Shown here: in pieces, positions 1 to 10,949 of the stretch
Layout of the letters: the number at the start of each line of letters is the position of its first letter
How positions within the stretch are numbered: position 1 is the first letter of the stretch
Assembly (NCBI GenBank): GCA_024516035.1
Contig: CM044955.1
Coordinates: forward strand, 12,716,009 to 12,780,008
Length of the DNA stretch: 64,000 nucleotides
Origin: Bactericera cockerelli
Taxonomy: Eukaryota; Arthropoda; Insecta; Hemiptera; Triozidae
Direction: 5' to 3'
Position numbers and translations under genes: made by a program
The notes under the pieces: model-generated
What the model was told of the DNA's origin: nothing
What the model saw: only the letters and a program-made list of their open reading frames with translations
Databases searched by the model: none

Positions 1-1060
1 TTGAAAAATAAATGGCAACCATAATTTGTCAAATTGAAGAAAAAAATTAGTTCCCTAGGTAAAAGTAGGATGGTAGCCTAGTAGGTACAGTTAGTAGTAC
101 TGACTGACTTTTTTTTTAGTTTCTCTTGGTTTCAATAAAAAATGAAAGTTTTATATCAAGTGTGTCATATTTTCTGAAAGATAAGACTTCAAGCAAGTTT
201 TTACATAAATGAAACTAATACTTTATGAGGGCAGTATTTTGAGAAAATGGCGGCTGAAGTATCAGGTGGATTTCATGTTCGCGATAAATTTTCCGCTGCT
301 GCCGATTTTTTTCAGTACGTGTGGACTTTTTAAGAATAAATCTAGTCTAAATAATAGTGAAATATTGTTATCTTATGGAAAAATTTAAATCTATTGCTTC
401 ATCTGCTGTATTTACGGAGTTAGATGCCATTTTTTGTCGAGCGGCAGGGGACTTGTAAAAATAATTCAAAAAAATAATATCTCGAGAACCACTGAGTTAA
501 ATCAAAAGTGTTATAGAACATTAATGGTTGGAAATCATCTATACTACCACCCCTTAAGAGATTTTACATTTAGTCTGTTACACCCTGTATATAAATGTTG
601 ATCATGTTTTATTTTAAATGTACGAATGAAATATTTAAAAAAAATGTGACATTACTCACCGTCCTAATAAAAAGCAGCTGTCCTTGATTGCCAACTTTTA
701 AAACTAATCTTTAACTAACCTACTTTTCCAAAATTGGGGATAAGAAAAAAGGAGACGATATTCTGCCCAAAATAATGAATTCAGTCATTTAACCTTCCTT
801 TTTACGATGTAATTCATCGCCCGTTATAAATGTCTATTTATAAAAGCGCTTTAATAAAGTGTCTAATTTTAAAAGGAAATTTTTTTATGACAATTTATCT
901 TGAGAAAAATGAGCGGTAATATTAATTTCATGTCTTTTCAGAGCACACATTTAATAATCGGTAACAACCTGCCCACGAGTTTTTGCTAAAAATTTACGTA
1001 GGGTTTTGTGTACTCGTATCCATACACCACACGAAAAGTACACAACTACACATGGTGATG
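1..1060. other. no gene seen
   Basis: AT-rich non-coding sequence with short frames only. Around 584-595 there is a TACACCCTGTATA motif, the same terminal motif that bounds the inverted-repeat element at 52858-54549. The sequence to its left may therefore be a decayed end of a related DNA transposon, but no matching left end was found. Confidence 0.5.
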
Positions 1061-1064
1061 TGTC

Positions 1065-1126
1065 AGCTTTGATGACCTAGAGGAGACCATCCCGAGGTAG
1101 AGGGTTCGATTCCAACCGGGACAACT
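1065..1126 (+). mobile_element. tRNA-like SINE head, isolated
   Basis: A tRNA-like stretch with a B-box-like GGGTTCGATTCC. The acceptor stem does not pair, so this is read as a decayed SINE head and not a tRNA gene. The following stretch to about 1937 is AT-rich and holds nothing recognisable. Confidence 0.35.
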
Positions 1127-1939
1127 ATAAACTTTTTCCAATTTTTTTCTTCTAAATTGGTGGGAATTTTTGTATTATAACATTAACTTCAAACAAAAAT
1201 ATGGATGGGTCAAAGTAGTTGAAATAAAACTATAAAGTACAGTGACTTTCAACAACTTTTTTTACATACAACTCATGCCTATAAATAGTAATTTGTGGAA
1301 AAATAAAATGAATAGATTATTATGAGTTTAAATCAAAGTCCTTTGTCCATTATTTCCCAATCACAAAGAACTAACTTGCGATATTACGAAAAGGAATCTA
1401 GTAGAATGCAATTTATTTTTTTACTCATCGACGGGTTTAAAATTTTCTCATTCCACGTAGATTCCATCCGAAGAACAGGTATCATAATCAATCATGTGAA
1501 AACTCAACTTCAGAGCTGTTCTGATGTTATTAAAAAAGTTCCACAAAGCACTAAAAATAATGAAAAAAACTGATATTATTATGATTCCAAGATAAAATAT
1601 TATAGTCTTTTGATTCGTAGGTCAGTGAGTAGATCAGTGAGTGCATTTTGAAAGAAAAGAAAAAAACAGCCACATAATTGCTACACATGCTTAAAACCCC
1701 TTTGTTCACATCATGTATTTTCTTTTTCTTTACTACTTTTTTAAATCTCCATTTTTCTGCTATTATATTATCTACTATAGTAGTTATGTCTTACCTTTTC
1801 TTTCTTTTGTTCTTATGTGTAAAATTGACAATTGTAAACACTTATGTGTAATAACATGAAATAAATAAACTATTAATCCAAACATGTCTGATCAGAGTTA
1901 TCAGTATGACATAATTTATGTTTGAATGTCAGTAACTGC

Positions 1940-2235
1940 CAGCCTCCGTGGCGTAATGATTGTGACCGGTTGGGGCAGACTTTTCGAAGAAAATTCTGTC
2001 CCTTCCAAACAATTGAGGCTGGCATTTCCGGCCCTACCCAGGCTGGGTGAGGTTAATGTGGGTAGCTGGTACGATTCCCAGCGAATGGAGGGTGAAACCC
2101 CCGTCCTGACTATCTCAAATCAGGACGTTAAAATCGAATAGAATCAACTGGTCACAATAGATCTAATTAGGCCGCAGTGTTAATTGTAAGGGTTTCACTG
2201 AAAACCCTACAACCAGGTCAGATAATAATAACCGT
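1940..2235 (+). mobile_element. SINE group D (tRNA head, shared core), head deleted internally
   Basis: The copy starts with the group D head (CCTCCGTGGCGTAATG), but the part between the A and B boxes is missing, so it jumps from GATTGTGAC to CGGTTGGGGC. Then follow the common body, the core (GGCTGGGTGAGGTTAATGTG and GCGAATGGAGGGT...), and a tail ending in AAT repeats. It is the same family as 8347-8690, 11930-12203, 19255-19512 and 31925-32205. The open frame here is a by-product. Confidence 0.85.
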
Positions 2236-2299
2236 AACGTCATTTGGAGGTTGATTGTGTTAGTTACTAACGAATCTGACGATAGGGTGTGTTGCACAG

Positions 2300-2470
2300 A
2301 GTATGATCATTTTGGGTGAGAGTCAAAGGTTTCACCGTTAAATGCTTTTAAAGCCGAAAAAGCTCCCCGCGCGGAATCTATCACACTCTTTTAAAAGAAC
2401 TTAGACGTAGGGCCGAAGCTGTAGGCTGCCGTCCAGACTCAAGGCTGTCTAATGCGTCAAATCGAGGAAT
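2300..2470 (+). repeat. diverged module, copy 1 (left of minisatellite)
   Basis: This stretch aligns by eye with 3960-4135 downstream. Shared landmarks in the same order are a GAGAGT start, a GCTTTTA(A/C)AGC block, a GGCCGAA(G/A)CTGT block, and CCAGACTCAAGGCT followed by AAT(C/T)GAGG. The last words run straight into the minisatellite unit, suggesting that the array grew from the end of this module. Confidence 0.6.
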
Positions 2471-3776
2471 TTTAGAGGATAATCGAGAAATATTGGAGGA
2501 TAATCGAGGAATATTGAAAGATAATCGAGGAATATTGGAGGATAATCGAGGAATATTGAAGGATAATCGAGGAATTTTGAAGGATAATCGAGGAATATTG
2601 GAGGATAATCGAGGAATATTGAAGGATAATCGAGGAATATTGAAAGATAATCGAGGAATATTGAAGGATAATCGAGGTATATTGAAGGATAATCGAGGAA
2701 TATTGAAGGATAATCGAGGAATATTGAAGGATAATCGAGGAATATTGGAGGATAATCGAGGAATATTGAAGGATAATCGAGGAATATTGAAGGATAATCG
2801 AGGAATATTGGAGGATAATCGAGGAATATTGAAGGATAATCGAGGAATATTGAAAGATAATCGAGGAATATTGAAGGATAATCGAGGTATATTGAAGGAT
2901 AATCGAGGAATATTGAAGGATAATCGAGGAATATTGAAGGATAATCGAGGAATATTGGAGGATAATCGAGGAATATTGAAGGATAATCGAGGAATATTGA
3001 AGGATAATCGAGGTATATTGAAGGATAATCGAGGAATATTGAAGGATAATCGAGGAATATTGAAGGATAATCGAGTAATATTGGAGGATAATCGAGGAAT
3101 ATTGAAGGATAATCGAGTAATATTGGGGGATAATCGAGGAATATTGAAGGATAATCGAGGAATATTGAAGGATAATCGAGGAATATTGGAGGATAATCGA
3201 GGAATATTGAAGGATAATCGAGGAATATTGAAAGATAATCGAGGAATATTGAAGGATAATCGAGGTATATTGAAGGATAATCGAGGAATATTGAAGGATA
3301 ATCGAGGAATATTGAAGGATAATCGAGGAATATTGGAGGATAATCGAGGAATATTGAAGGATAATCGAGGAATATTGAAGGATAATCGAGGTATATTGAA
3401 GGATAATCGAGGAATATTGAAGGATAATCGAGGAATATTGAAGGATAATCGAGTAATATTGGAGGATAATCGAGGAATATTGAAGGATAATCGAGTAATA
3501 TTGGGGGATAATCGAGGAATATTGAAGGATAATCGAGGAATATTGAAGGATAATCGAGGAATATTGAAGGATAATCGAGGAATATTGAAGGATAATCAAG
3601 GAATATTGAAGGATAATCGAGGAATATTGAAGGATAATCGAGGAACATTGGAGCATAATCGAGGAATATTGAAAGATAATCGAGGAATATTGAAGGATAA
3701 TCGAGGTATATTGGAGGATAATCGAGGAATATTGGAGGATAATCGAGGAATATTGGAGGATAGGTAATCGAGGTAT
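2460..3776 (+). repeat. 21-bp minisatellite, about 61 units, with higher-order structure
   Basis: Perfectly in-phase 21-bp units read DNRGILK in one + frame. Because 21 is a multiple of 3 and the unit lacks stops in several frames, long open frames appear on both strands (424, 446 and 399 codons). I take all of these as by-products, since no frame has a signal, domain or non-repeat flank. Variant units form a higher-order repeat: GAGTAATATTGG at 3073 recurs at 3451, and GAGGTATATTG at 2884 and 3010 recurs at 3262 and 3388. Both shifts are 378 bp, exactly 18 units. A second shift of 210 bp (10 units) links 2674 and 2884. Confidence 0.95.
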
Positions 3777-3879
3777 CTCGCCTATTTGTTGTCTAGTCTT
3801 TACCTTGCCCAATATCTACCAAGCGCCAAAGGTTTTTCCCATAGCTTGAGTGGAGGTCTGCTAAGTAGGAACCTGCGGT

Positions 3880-4135
3880 CCAGGCGAGTGTTCCCGCCTA
3901 GCACTGCGAGTACACGGTTCCCGGTGATTCGAGATATTCTGGCGGGCGCGAAGGGATGGACTTTTCAGGCGAGAGTAGAAAAAAGGTTCCACCGGAAACT
4001 GCTTTTACAGCTGAAATTGTAACAGGCGGGAATCGATCACCACTACTCGAAAACGTCATCAAAGGCATGGCCGAAACTGTGGATTCCTGACCAGACTCAA
4101 GGCTTTCTCGTGCGACGAATTGAGGTATTTTCAAA
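3880..4135 (+). repeat. diverged module, copy 2 (right of minisatellite)
   Basis: The 3' part (3960-4135) is the direct counterpart of 2300-2470. The part from about 3880 to 4060 also recurs in inverted orientation at 4376-4575, with landmarks GCGAGTACACGGT, CCGGTGAT and GGAAACTGCTT. It is more GC-rich than its surroundings. No protein is recognised in any frame. Confidence 0.6.
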
Positions 4136-4139
4136 CCAA

Positions 4140-4375
4140 GCGGTGAAACGAGTCTGGTCGACAGTCCTTAGTTTCAGCCATGCCTCTTCGATGACTCTGA
4201 TCAAGGGTTGGGTAGAAGAGATTGCCACAGGCAATAACCCCGACCTTTAGGTAGGACATTAGTGTTATTTCTTTTTACTTATTTATTTTGTCATTTATTT
4301 GTTTTTTCTTAATTTTATACTATTAACATTGTACTCTGTCTTCCTAATAAAACATACTATAATAATAATAATAAT
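4140..4375 (+). mobile_element. LINE-type 3' end (tail family shared with 51878 and 57395)
   Basis: It carries GTTGGGTAGAAGAGATTGCC and CAATAACCCCG, found inverted in the pair at 51878-52078 and 57395-57562. An AT-rich tail follows, with AATAAAAC and a run of ATA/ATAATA. This pattern fits the 3' end of a non-LTR retrotransposon on the + strand. No coding part is left. Confidence 0.5.
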
Positions 4376-4575
4376 GACTTTTTCGAGTAGTTTGATTCAT
4401 TCCGGGCGAGTCATATTTTCGCTGATAGCGTTACCGTTTCGGCTGTAGAAGCAGTTTCCGATGAAACCTTCTACTCTCGTCCGAAACGTCCATCCGCCGA
4501 CCAGAATATTTCGTATCACCGGGGACCGTGTACTCGCAGGGCTAGGAGGGAAACTCGACCGCAAAGCGGGCTCCT
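4376..4575 (-). repeat. inverted copy of the minisatellite-flanking module
   Basis: The reverse complement matches 3880-4060 (GCGAGTACACGGTCCCCGGT, GAGAGTAGAAGG, GGAAACTGCTTCTACAGC), so the two form an imperfect inverted repeat with arms of about 180-200 bp around the LINE tail. The next 350 bases (to 4920) hold nothing recognisable. Confidence 0.6.
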
Positions 4576-4924
4576 ACCTTGGAGAGGTATAGCATTTTAC
4601 GGTGGAACCCATAAAAATACAACAACTGAGATTTTTTATCCGATCTTCTAATAAAAATGAAAGGAGCTGAAATTTTGGGTTCTAGCTTCAGATCCTTTCT
4701 AGAAAATCAACACAGCTTCTTGGCTCCGGTTCCAGCTCCTTAGCCCTGGGTGTGAAAAATCACTATAGAATATTTTCCATTGCAATCGACGAGTTCTAAG
4801 CTATCAGTCTAGAATTTTGGTTTCGTAGTTTTATTTGTTTCATCCTGTATAATATAAGCAATAAAAATCGCAATTTTGAATTCATGTTGCACTTTTCGCT
4901 GGCTGAAAGTACATGAAATGCATG

Positions 4925-5005
4925 GGAACTATGTTTTCCGTAACCTTACCTCTGCCGGGCTGTCTCTTTCTTTGTATAGGCGTTCTTCACACCTCGGCCG
5001 AGGTG
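4925..5005 (+). repeat. repeat with perfect palindrome ACACCTCGGCCGAGGTGT
   Basis: About 80 bp shared with 27255-27335 (inverted) and in part with 47795-47900. Landmarks are TTTTCCGTAACCTTAC, GCCGGGCTGTCT, TTTGTATAGGCGTTCTTC and the 18-bp perfect palindrome. It is an interspersed repeat of unknown type. Confidence 0.7.
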
Positions 5006-5347
5006 TTTTATATGTAGGTTCAGCGTGGTTCTATAAATCAATTTAGTACCTACCTTCCAGCCGCGGCTGGTGCTAAGGAGCTGCGGAACTGCAGCATCCC
5101 CGGACGAAAAAGAAAAAGAGAGGATTTTCTCAAGTCCTAGCTTGTACCAAATGAAAATGATCACACATTTCTACAATAACTAATGCATAATTATTATGAT
5201 TGGCATGGTAAACAAACTCTTGAAAGAGTTTAAGTTATATAAAGATACTGAAAGAGCGATAAATTCCGATGTTAGTTCGGTTTATGTGACAGCACCCCCA
5301 AAATATTTTTCCACCGACCGCGCCTACTACCTACTGAACCAACCTCT

Positions 5348-5422
5348 GTACTGTAGCTCAATCATTCAGGCCAGTGATCTTGTAACCTGGAGGACGCTGG
5401 TTCGAATTCCATGCAAGCTCTG
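5348..5422 (+). mobile_element. tRNA-like SINE head
   Basis: TGTAGCTCAAT-like A box and CTGGTTCGAATTCC B box with tRNA spacing, but the ends do not pair. Read as a SINE head or decayed tRNA. Confidence 0.4.
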
Positions 5423-5429
5423 GTGACTT

Positions 5430-7018
5430 TCAATAAGACTGATTCCCTCTTGTTTTTAGTACAAATTATGCTCATTTTTTTTAAAAAATCTTATTGGGCT
5501 TCTAATAAAAATTGAGAATCAGATATTGAAGGACAATCAAGCATTGTGCAATGCGAAAACAGTTATACCATTTCGAGTGACGCATTTGCGCAAATGAATT
5601 TGAAGAAAGAATTCCACCTGTTACGACGATATTTCTGGTGAGCACATTTCATTTATGTTCAAGTGTAATAAAAATAGACAATATCCTTTAAGAATTGTGG
5701 AATGAACTGTGGCTCTCACGAAATTTCAGTAAAAAAAAATATTCGAAAAGTTCGATCTATCTCACGTAAAAATAAGCTTTTTGTTTGTTTGGAAAGGAAT
5801 ACTTAAAATTAAACTCGTTTTTTTTTTGTTTATAAAGTTTTTCTTTATTTTAAAAAAATAATGTGTCTAATTTTCATAACTTGATCATGTATATTTTCTG
5901 CTAAACTAAACTCTAAAGTTTTACCAAGTATGTTTCATTGGCGATTGTTCTGATTTTCTTATTGTAATTTGACAAAAAATTTAAGACTGGATTAGGAATA
6001 AGGTAAGTAAATTATATGGTTTTAATAATTAGCAATACAATATTACTTATCATAATATGTTACATGTTGAATTTTTTTTGGTCCTGAGTTTCAACTGTGA
6101 AACAAAAATATTCAGTCAGATTTCAACATAATATTAATCGTGATAATGATCAACCTGATTGTAATCGGGAAATAAAATATCCAACACAACTTTGTTGGGA
6201 AAAAATTCTGTCCTTTTATCAGAGGCCATAAAAATAATCTCGCACCTCATAAGATAAATTAATAGTCAGCAAAGTCTACTTTGGTATCTATTAGAGAAGA
6301 CAGTTAAGAAAGCGAATTTCATTACTGATAAACTAGGTTTTTCATCAAACTCAAAAAAATATAATATAAATTTGTAATAATACCTACATCTACAATCTAC
6401 AATGCTGTATGTATATATTTTGGCCCGACTCCGAAATAAACAAAAAGAGAATGGAATGAAGCTGGTGGAATTTTGGGTTCGAATATAAAAATATGAAATC
6501 CCAATGTAGCATTTTTTATGCATTCTGTGATTTTCCGTTATTTTTTTTTATTATGGAGACGAAAAAGCATTCCAACTTTTAATCCAAACAGCCAAACTCA
6601 AAATGATACATAAGTATACTATACATAATGTCATCTACTTTCTTATTATTCTTCGCCTTATCCCACATTCATGCAGGGTTGGCCTATTTATATTACCTTA
6701 TAACCTAATTTGTCTTGAAAAAGTAGACAAAAATGATTTTTTTTTTAACTATTAGGGCCAAAATTGAACTCGGTGGGTGATCTGTCGCAACCGCAACACA
6801 GGTTCTCAGATATAGGTTCTCTCTCCCATCCAGAAAGTTTTTTTTTTTCTCTGCGTCCTGATCTCACTTAATCAAATAGAACACTAATAGATAATTAAAA
6901 ATTGCCTAATTATAAATTAAGCAATTTAAATAATAAAATCAATGAGGTATTAAAATCCATGGATCCATCGGGAAAATCTTACCCGGATTATTTCACCACG
7001 ATATGATGCGACCCCAAA
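5430..7018. other. no gene seen
   Basis: AT-rich sequence with homopolymer runs and short frames only. No domain, splice pattern or repeat shared with the rest of the window was recognised. Confidence 0.5.
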
Positions 7019-7020
7019 AC

Positions 7021-7246
7021 ATGATAATAATAATATAATATAATAATAATAATATCGCCTTGTTTATACTGCCCGATTAGGACTATTAAGTCTCATTATT
7101 CAAGTAGTAAGCCCAAGACATATTATTATGTGGTGAAATTCCCAAATGGGAGAATAAATTGTCATGTCCCGGCTGGATTTCGAACCCGCGACCTCTGGTA
7201 TCTCTGGATTTACAGAGTGCCGCCTTTACCACTGAGCTACCGGGAC
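7021..7246 (-). mobile_element. SINE group A, full length
   Basis: Read on the minus strand: a tRNA-like head (CGGTAGCTCAGTGGTAAAGG A box, B box close to GGGTTCGAAAT), a body containing CACATAATAATATGTCTT, then an ATT/AAT repeat tail. Other copies lie at 9603-9720, 28645-28850 and 63343-63550. The A and B boxes would form an internal Pol III promoter. Confidence 0.88.
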
Positions 7247-7302
7247 GTTTTTTTCTTGACACTAGAGTGTTGTCACATTTTTAACTATTGCAGAATTATA
7301 GT

Positions 7303-7376
7303 CACAGTGACCGAGTATCTAGCGCGCTAGCCTTGAAACGCACGGTAACCTGAGTTCGAAGCCGAGCAGTGTCGGA
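7303..7376 (+). mobile_element. tRNA-like SINE head
   Basis: Contains CTAGCGCGCTAGCC and a TGAGTTCGAAGCC B-box-like motif. It resembles the head seen inverted at 60040-60118. Acceptor ends do not pair. Confidence 0.45.
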
Positions 7377-7387
7377 AATTTCCGGGT

Positions 7388-7482
7388 ATTATTATTATTA
7401 TAAAACCTGGTTGCAGGGTTTCAGCTGTAACACCATGCAATTAACACTGCGACCTAGTGAGATCTATTGTGACCAGGGTGAA
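7388..7482 (-). mobile_element. SINE group D, 3' fragment
   Basis: Only the 3' part is present (GGTTGCAGGGTTTCAG, TTAACACTGCGACCTAG, GATCTATTGTGACCAG). It matches the end of the 8347-8690 copy, including the AAT-type tail. Confidence 0.7.
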
Positions 7483-7584
7483 AATATCTCATCCTATTTC
7501 CCACTTCTGTACCTATGACGGTCCAACTGGGCTTAGTTGGGAGTGGTTGTCCAATGCTGAACACCCTAAGTCCAGAAACCTGTG

Positions 7585-7690
7585 GTATAAGTCCCTTAAT
7601 TCTGCGCTACCCACTATAATTGTGATTTATGTAATAACACAAAGTCACAAAGAAACACATTTATTTATTGCTCTTTGCTTGGGACTCAAA
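7585..7690 (-). mobile_element. LINE-end-like repeat 'L-A', fragment
   Basis: Shares the words GCGCTACCCACT, TGTGATTTATGTAATAACAC and AAACACATTTATTTATTG with 11535-11775, 42840-43155, 53745-53925 and in part 18460-18550. The orientation is inferred from the larger copies. Confidence 0.5.
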
Positions 7691-7759
7691 ACAGCGACCT
7701 CCAAATTAACTGTCATAACGATCGTGCTGTTGAGTTCGGTCACCCATAGCCATTTTATT

Positions 7760-8345
7760 TAACATGTTGAAGACACCATCATATCTCCACGAAAAATCTC
7801 AGGAAAGCTTGTAGATTGAAATGTGTAAGGAAATATTCATAAGGAAATGGGTTTTTCATTCCGTTCGCGTTCGAGATGGAAATATTTTCATATAGGCTTT
7901 TTAGTAAAGGTAATTACTTGTTGATTGTGAATAGTTGACTTTTTCATTGGGATTAGAGATTTTCTAACTTTGCGATCATCTTGGAAAATGCAGGATAGAA
8001 AACGTGCGATGTGAGGAGAAAAAAAAATCGTGAAAACATTGACACCTTCATTAGGATATTGAGCTTGCTAGTACCTACCTACTACACACGTCTATGATAT
8101 AGATTAGATTATATAAAAAGTCAAGTTTTTATTCTTGTGACTCTGACATACATAGATATTCCAAATCCAAATGATAAAAAATATTACTTACATTGATAAA
8201 AATACCTGGCATTATTATAATTTCAATAAATTATATTTTTCTAAAATCAGGAATCCATAAAACATCTCAAACAAAAAAACAATTGAAACATCCAATGTTG
8301 TTTTTTAAGATCAGTCAGTGCAAATTAAAATCCAGAATGAGTGCC
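7760..8345. other. no gene seen
   Basis: AT-rich, no recognisable coding or repeat feature. Confidence 0.5.
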
Positions 8346-8346
8346 T

Positions 8347-8690
8347 TTATTATTATCTGACCTGGTTGCAGGGTTTTCAGTGACACCCTTACAATTAACA
8401 CTGCGACCTAGTTAGATCTATTGTGACCAGTTGATTCTATTTGGTTTTAACGTTCTAATAATTTGAAGTAGTCACGACAGGGGTTTTACCCTCCATTCGC
8501 TGGGAATCGCACCAGCTACCCACATTAATCTCACCAAGCCTGGATAGGGCCAGAAATGTCAGTCTCACATGTTTGGAGGGAACAGAATTTTCGTCGAAAA
8601 GTCTTCCCCAACCGGCAGTCGAACTCAGGAACTCTGGACTACGGGCAGTAGTCACAAGTCACAACCATTACGCCACGAAGGCTGGACATG
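8347..8690 (-). mobile_element. SINE group D, near full length
   Basis: On the minus strand it reads head (CGTGGCGTAATGGTTGTGAC, CCCGTAGTCCAGAG), B-box region, TTTTCGACGAAAATTCTGTT, core, CTGGTCACAATAGATCTAAC, CAGGTCAGATAATAATAA tail. It is the longest tail variant in the window and shares its 3' third with 1940-2235. Confidence 0.88.
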
Positions 8691-8699
8691 GGTGCCTTC

Positions 8700-9600
8700 C
8701 GAAAGATAAATTTTGAAAAAGTTTTTAGATTAACTGAGGATAGGTATAACTAGATCAATTTATAGTCACCACATCACGTGTTCAATTTCCATGCTAGCTT
8801 CAAGTTTTCCTTGTCCACTATATGTTTGACATCTTTTTTCTATATATTATGAGGGTTCTCTCCGCCTTGGCCCACATGTGTTTATTTTGGCAAAATGATT
8901 TTTTAGATAGGTATTACGCACGTTTTACTTTCTGTAGAATTGTACATTCTATTCTATACAAGATACCTGGGGGTGTTCCGCTAAACTAACAATAAATAGA
9001 TATTTTAGCTAAAACATGAGCTGTTGTAGATACCCACATATTAATTCAATGTATGTATGTCGTGTAAGGCATTTCACCAATACAACATACTATGTACAAA
9101 GTATACGTATGTAGTATGTACCTATATCTAGTAGATTATTTCGACGGATTCCCTGATCATGAATTTGACATTTTTAAATTTCTTACCTTTTCTGAAATAG
9201 AATTATGTAAAGTATATTAGAATTGGTATCGTTATCTTGTACCGTTTGCTTACATTAGTTCTCGACTGTAACGAACAAAATTCTAAAATTCATAGTTATC
9301 AATCAATTCAATAGAAAATAGAACAGTATTCCTAATATGGACAATGGGACATGATAATATTTAGTATTACTCAATTAAAAATATTTCTTGTAGATTCCCA
9401 TGTTTCAAGCACTGGCTCGGAAGTAATAAAAAATCTCCGTTTCCGGGACCTAGTAGCTGTAGATTGTTTTATTAAAACAAATACCTAAAATAGCTATGAA
9501 TGTAACTTACTGGTTAAACCGTGCTGAAATTTGAAAGCCTACTCCAATAAGAATGGAGAAATGAAGTTGAACATCAAACAAATTGTGCATTGTAGTTATA
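8700..9600. other. no gene seen
   Basis: AT-rich unique-looking sequence; no features supported. Confidence 0.5.
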
Positions 9601-9602
9601 CC

Positions 9603-9720
9603 TGTGGTAAAGGCGGCACTCTGTGAATCCAGAGATTCCAGAGGACGTGGGTTCGAAACCCAGCCGGGACATGACAAGTTATCCTCCCATCTGGGATTTT
9701 TACCACATAATAATATGAAT
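9603..9720 (+). mobile_element. SINE group A, 5'-truncated
   Basis: Starts inside the tRNA-like head (GTGGTAAAGGCGGCACTC), has an intact B box GGGTTCGAAACCC, and ends after CCACATAATAATATGA. The tail is absent. Confidence 0.85.
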
Positions 9721-9790
9721 AGTTGTCTAGAAGAACCACCTATGTGAAAATTTTGATTTTTTTTTTTATTTCAAAAATGGAACCTATGTG

Positions 9791-9867
9791 TAAGTCTTGA
9801 ATCACTAGAGAAGTCAGCATACACATTTTAAGTCTTGAATCACTAGAGAAGTCAGCATACACATTTT
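9791..9867. repeat. 38-bp tandem duplication
   Basis: Two adjacent, essentially identical 38-bp units starting TAAGTCTTGAATCAC at 9791 and 9829. The near identity suggests a recent event. Confidence 0.92.
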
Positions 9868-9869
9868 TT

Positions 9870-10735
9870 ATTCCTACTCGTTTTTATTCGTATTTTTTCG
9901 TCAAAACAGAGCAGAAGAAATCTCATGTAAAACCACATATGTGCACTTCTTGAACTAAAATCAGTCTCGCCACGTTGGTAGATAGGATAAGAGGGTAGTT
10001 GCGCGTGAGTTATTTGCCGATTCTACCAAATTTAAATTATAAATACGTGTGTACAACTGACAGCTGATGACAGTAACGTGTATGCAGGATACCAAATGTC
10101 TCAATACTGAACCAGGACTGAATATGGACAGTCTAACCAGTATGTAAGAGGGCAATTGATTAATGTTTTATGACCTGAAAACATCCTATTCAACTTATGT
10201 CTAATCTATACCCTATCTTCTGGTATGACTATTTACCTTAGGAAAATCAAAAAATCTACTAAATTGCTAATAACTTAGTTATGCATATTTAAACTAGTTT
10301 AATGTTATCAAATAACACCTATTAACAACTTTTCATTATGCCTATCAAGCGGCACTGTCTGAAGACTACCTACCTTACTTGAAGTCTGTTCTATGTGTCT
10401 TCAAAGTCTTTATTAAGAGTTTAATAATACTTTATGTTCCTTACATATCATCAAAAGTGAATAAGATGCCTTCTATACCATATATTTTGACCCTAGGAGT
10501 GAAGAGTAACCACTTGAATCATTTAATTTAACAAAGTATTTTCATGAAAAGTGAATAACTTATAGTAGAGCTTTTCGAAAGTTAAACAATAATATTGTTG
10601 AACATTTTTTCCTTTCCTTATACATAAACGAACCTAAAAAATCAGAATTTGAAAACGGTATATAATATAGGTACATAATTTTAATTTTAAAATAAATGAG
10701 TCACCTTTGAACTGAACCTTTCTCATTTTTTTGTC
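9870..10735. other. no gene seen
   Basis: AT-rich; only short frames. No repeat shared with the rest of the window was noticed. Confidence 0.5.
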
Positions 10736-10737
10736 CG

Positions 10738-10856
10738 CGCGTGCTATTATAACGAAGGGTTCAAGTGGTTCAAGTCCCAGTTTCAGCGTAGATTTGGTAA
10801 TACGAGTTTGATTAGTTGTGACATCACGAAAGTGATTACCACAAAATATGAGAGTA
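10738..10856 (+). mobile_element. SINE group B, decayed
   Basis: Matches the group B body: TTCAAGTCCCAGTTTCAGCG, GTAGATTTGGTAA, GAGTTTGATTAGTTGTGACA, CACGAAAGTGATTACCACA. The head's A-box part is unrecognisable. Confidence 0.7.
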
Positions 10857-10949
10857 GTAGTTAGTTAGTTATTTTAGAATGTAAGTAATGTAAGAAACGA
10901 AAGAAAAGTGTCGAAAGGAAAGTGTTTGTCCTTCAACCTACACCTAGTC

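Noticed and set aside
2449..3812. Frames of 399-446 codons over the 21-bp array as repeat proteins
   Set aside because: They are open on both strands only because the unit is a multiple of 3 without stops; there are no signals, domains or non-repeat ends.
7130..7330. Small + frames over the SINEs (also 1926-2141, 8455-8655, 11868-12224, 31959-32180)
   Set aside because: All coincide with SINE copies, whose GC-rich heads and cores give open frames by chance.
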